Translations under genes and position numbers: made by a program | In this document: piece by piece, positions 63,849-64,000 of the stretch | How the letters are laid out: every line of letters starts with the position of its first letter | Position numbering within the stretch: position 1 is the stretch's first letter | Notes under the pieces: generated by a model | Database searches by the model: none | Seen by the model: only the letters and a program-made list of their open reading frames with translations | What the model was told of the DNA's origin: nothing | DNA from: Pseudomonas guangdongensis | GTDB taxonomy: Bacteria; Pseudomonadota; Gammaproteobacteria; Pseudomonadales; Pseudomonadaceae | Length of the DNA stretch: 64,000 nt | Reading direction: 5' to 3' | Assembly (NCBI RefSeq): GCF_900105885.1 | Contig: NZ_LT629780.1 | Coordinates: 186,001 to 250,000 of the forward strand

Positions 63849-64000
63849 TCAGGCGAAGACGATCTGCTCGCCCTCGACCCGCGCATGGATGGTCGCCCCC
63901 GGGGCGAACTCGCCGGCGAGGATCTGCTGCGCCAGCGGGTTCTCGATCCAGCGCTGGATCGCACGCTTGAGCGGGCGGGCGCCATACACCGGGTCGTAAC
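63849..64000 (-). CDS. clpB: ATP-dependent chaperone ClpB, C-terminal end only
   Basis: The last 49 codons read [31 protein letters not shown] ... VFA and a stop, matching the ClpB D2 C-terminal (sensor 2 GARPLKR). The rest lies beyond the right edge. ClpB rescues aggregated proteins with DnaK. Upstream of the tRNA group as in P. aeruginosa. Confidence 0.92.
   Translation of the reverse strand, partial: YDPVYGARPLKRAIQRWIENPLAQQILAGEFAPGATIHARVEGEQIVFA

Overview
The window is high-GC chromosomal DNA from a member of the Pseudomonadaceae. The evidence is the set of Pseudomonas marker genes and their arrangement: amrZ, rsmA/csrA next to a tRNA-Ser, lysC-alaS, an aruCFGDB-E arginine succinyltransferase cluster with an AraC-type ArgR, algU-mucA-mucC-mucD followed by lepA-lepB-rnc-era-recO-pdxJ, pilA divergent from pilBCD-coaE-yacG, and ndh followed by tRNA-Lys/Pro/Asn and clpB. 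I see no plasmid, phage or integrase genes, so this is core genome with a few accessory insertions. I did not fix the species.

Layout. 1-6.9 kb: a C-terminally cut PAS/GGDEF/EAL c-di-GMP protein, tRNA-Arg(CCU), amrZ, mgtE, three tandem tRNA-Arg(ACG), tRNA-Ser(GCU) and csrA. 6.9-20 kb: lysC, alaS, then a run of leftward genes for arginine catabolism (aruC-aruF-aruG-astD-astB-small metal-tail protein-astE) controlled by argR. 20-26 kb: a membrane hydrolase, mqo, an ABC exporter translationally coupled to a DsbA-like protein, and trhO. 26-36 kb: one long leftward tract from algU to pdxJ (algU, mucA, mucC, mucD, lepA, lepB, a DUF4845 gene, rnc, era, recO, pdxJ). mucB is missing and MucA has a shortened periplasmic tail. 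36-44.6 kb: nadB, ygfX-sdhE, ygfZ, a DUF6279-type lipoprotein, ung, an orphan substrate-binding protein with an enoyl-CoA hydratase, a tiny lipoprotein and alkB.

44.8-52.7 kb is the most system-like accessory block. A complete branched-chain-amino-acid-type ABC importer (livG, livF, binding protein, livH, livM) runs directly into etfB-etfA, with an AhpD-like gene upstream and a LiuR-like MerR regulator divergent from it. A TTACGT-CA-ACGTAA dyad lies before livG. The simplest reading is uptake of a branched-chain or acyl-type substrate whose CoA esters are oxidised by dehydrogenases that hand electrons to this ETF.

52.9-64 kb: yaaA, a small membrane protein, psiE, the AT-rich major pilin gene pilA (with a sigma-54 promoter) divergent from pilBCD, then coaE, yacG, a CbiM-like membrane protein, a thioredoxin-fold-like periplasmic protein, a DUF3094 mini-gene, ndh, three tRNAs and the 3' end of clpB.

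Regulatory themes: an AlgU promoter precedes algU and weaker candidates precede csrA and amrZ, which ties the MucA/MucB change to exopolysaccharide, motility and post-transcriptional control. Most genes are separated by short gaps or 1-17 bp overlaps. Small convergent overlaps (nadB/ygfX, yacG/CbiM-like) show a compact genome.
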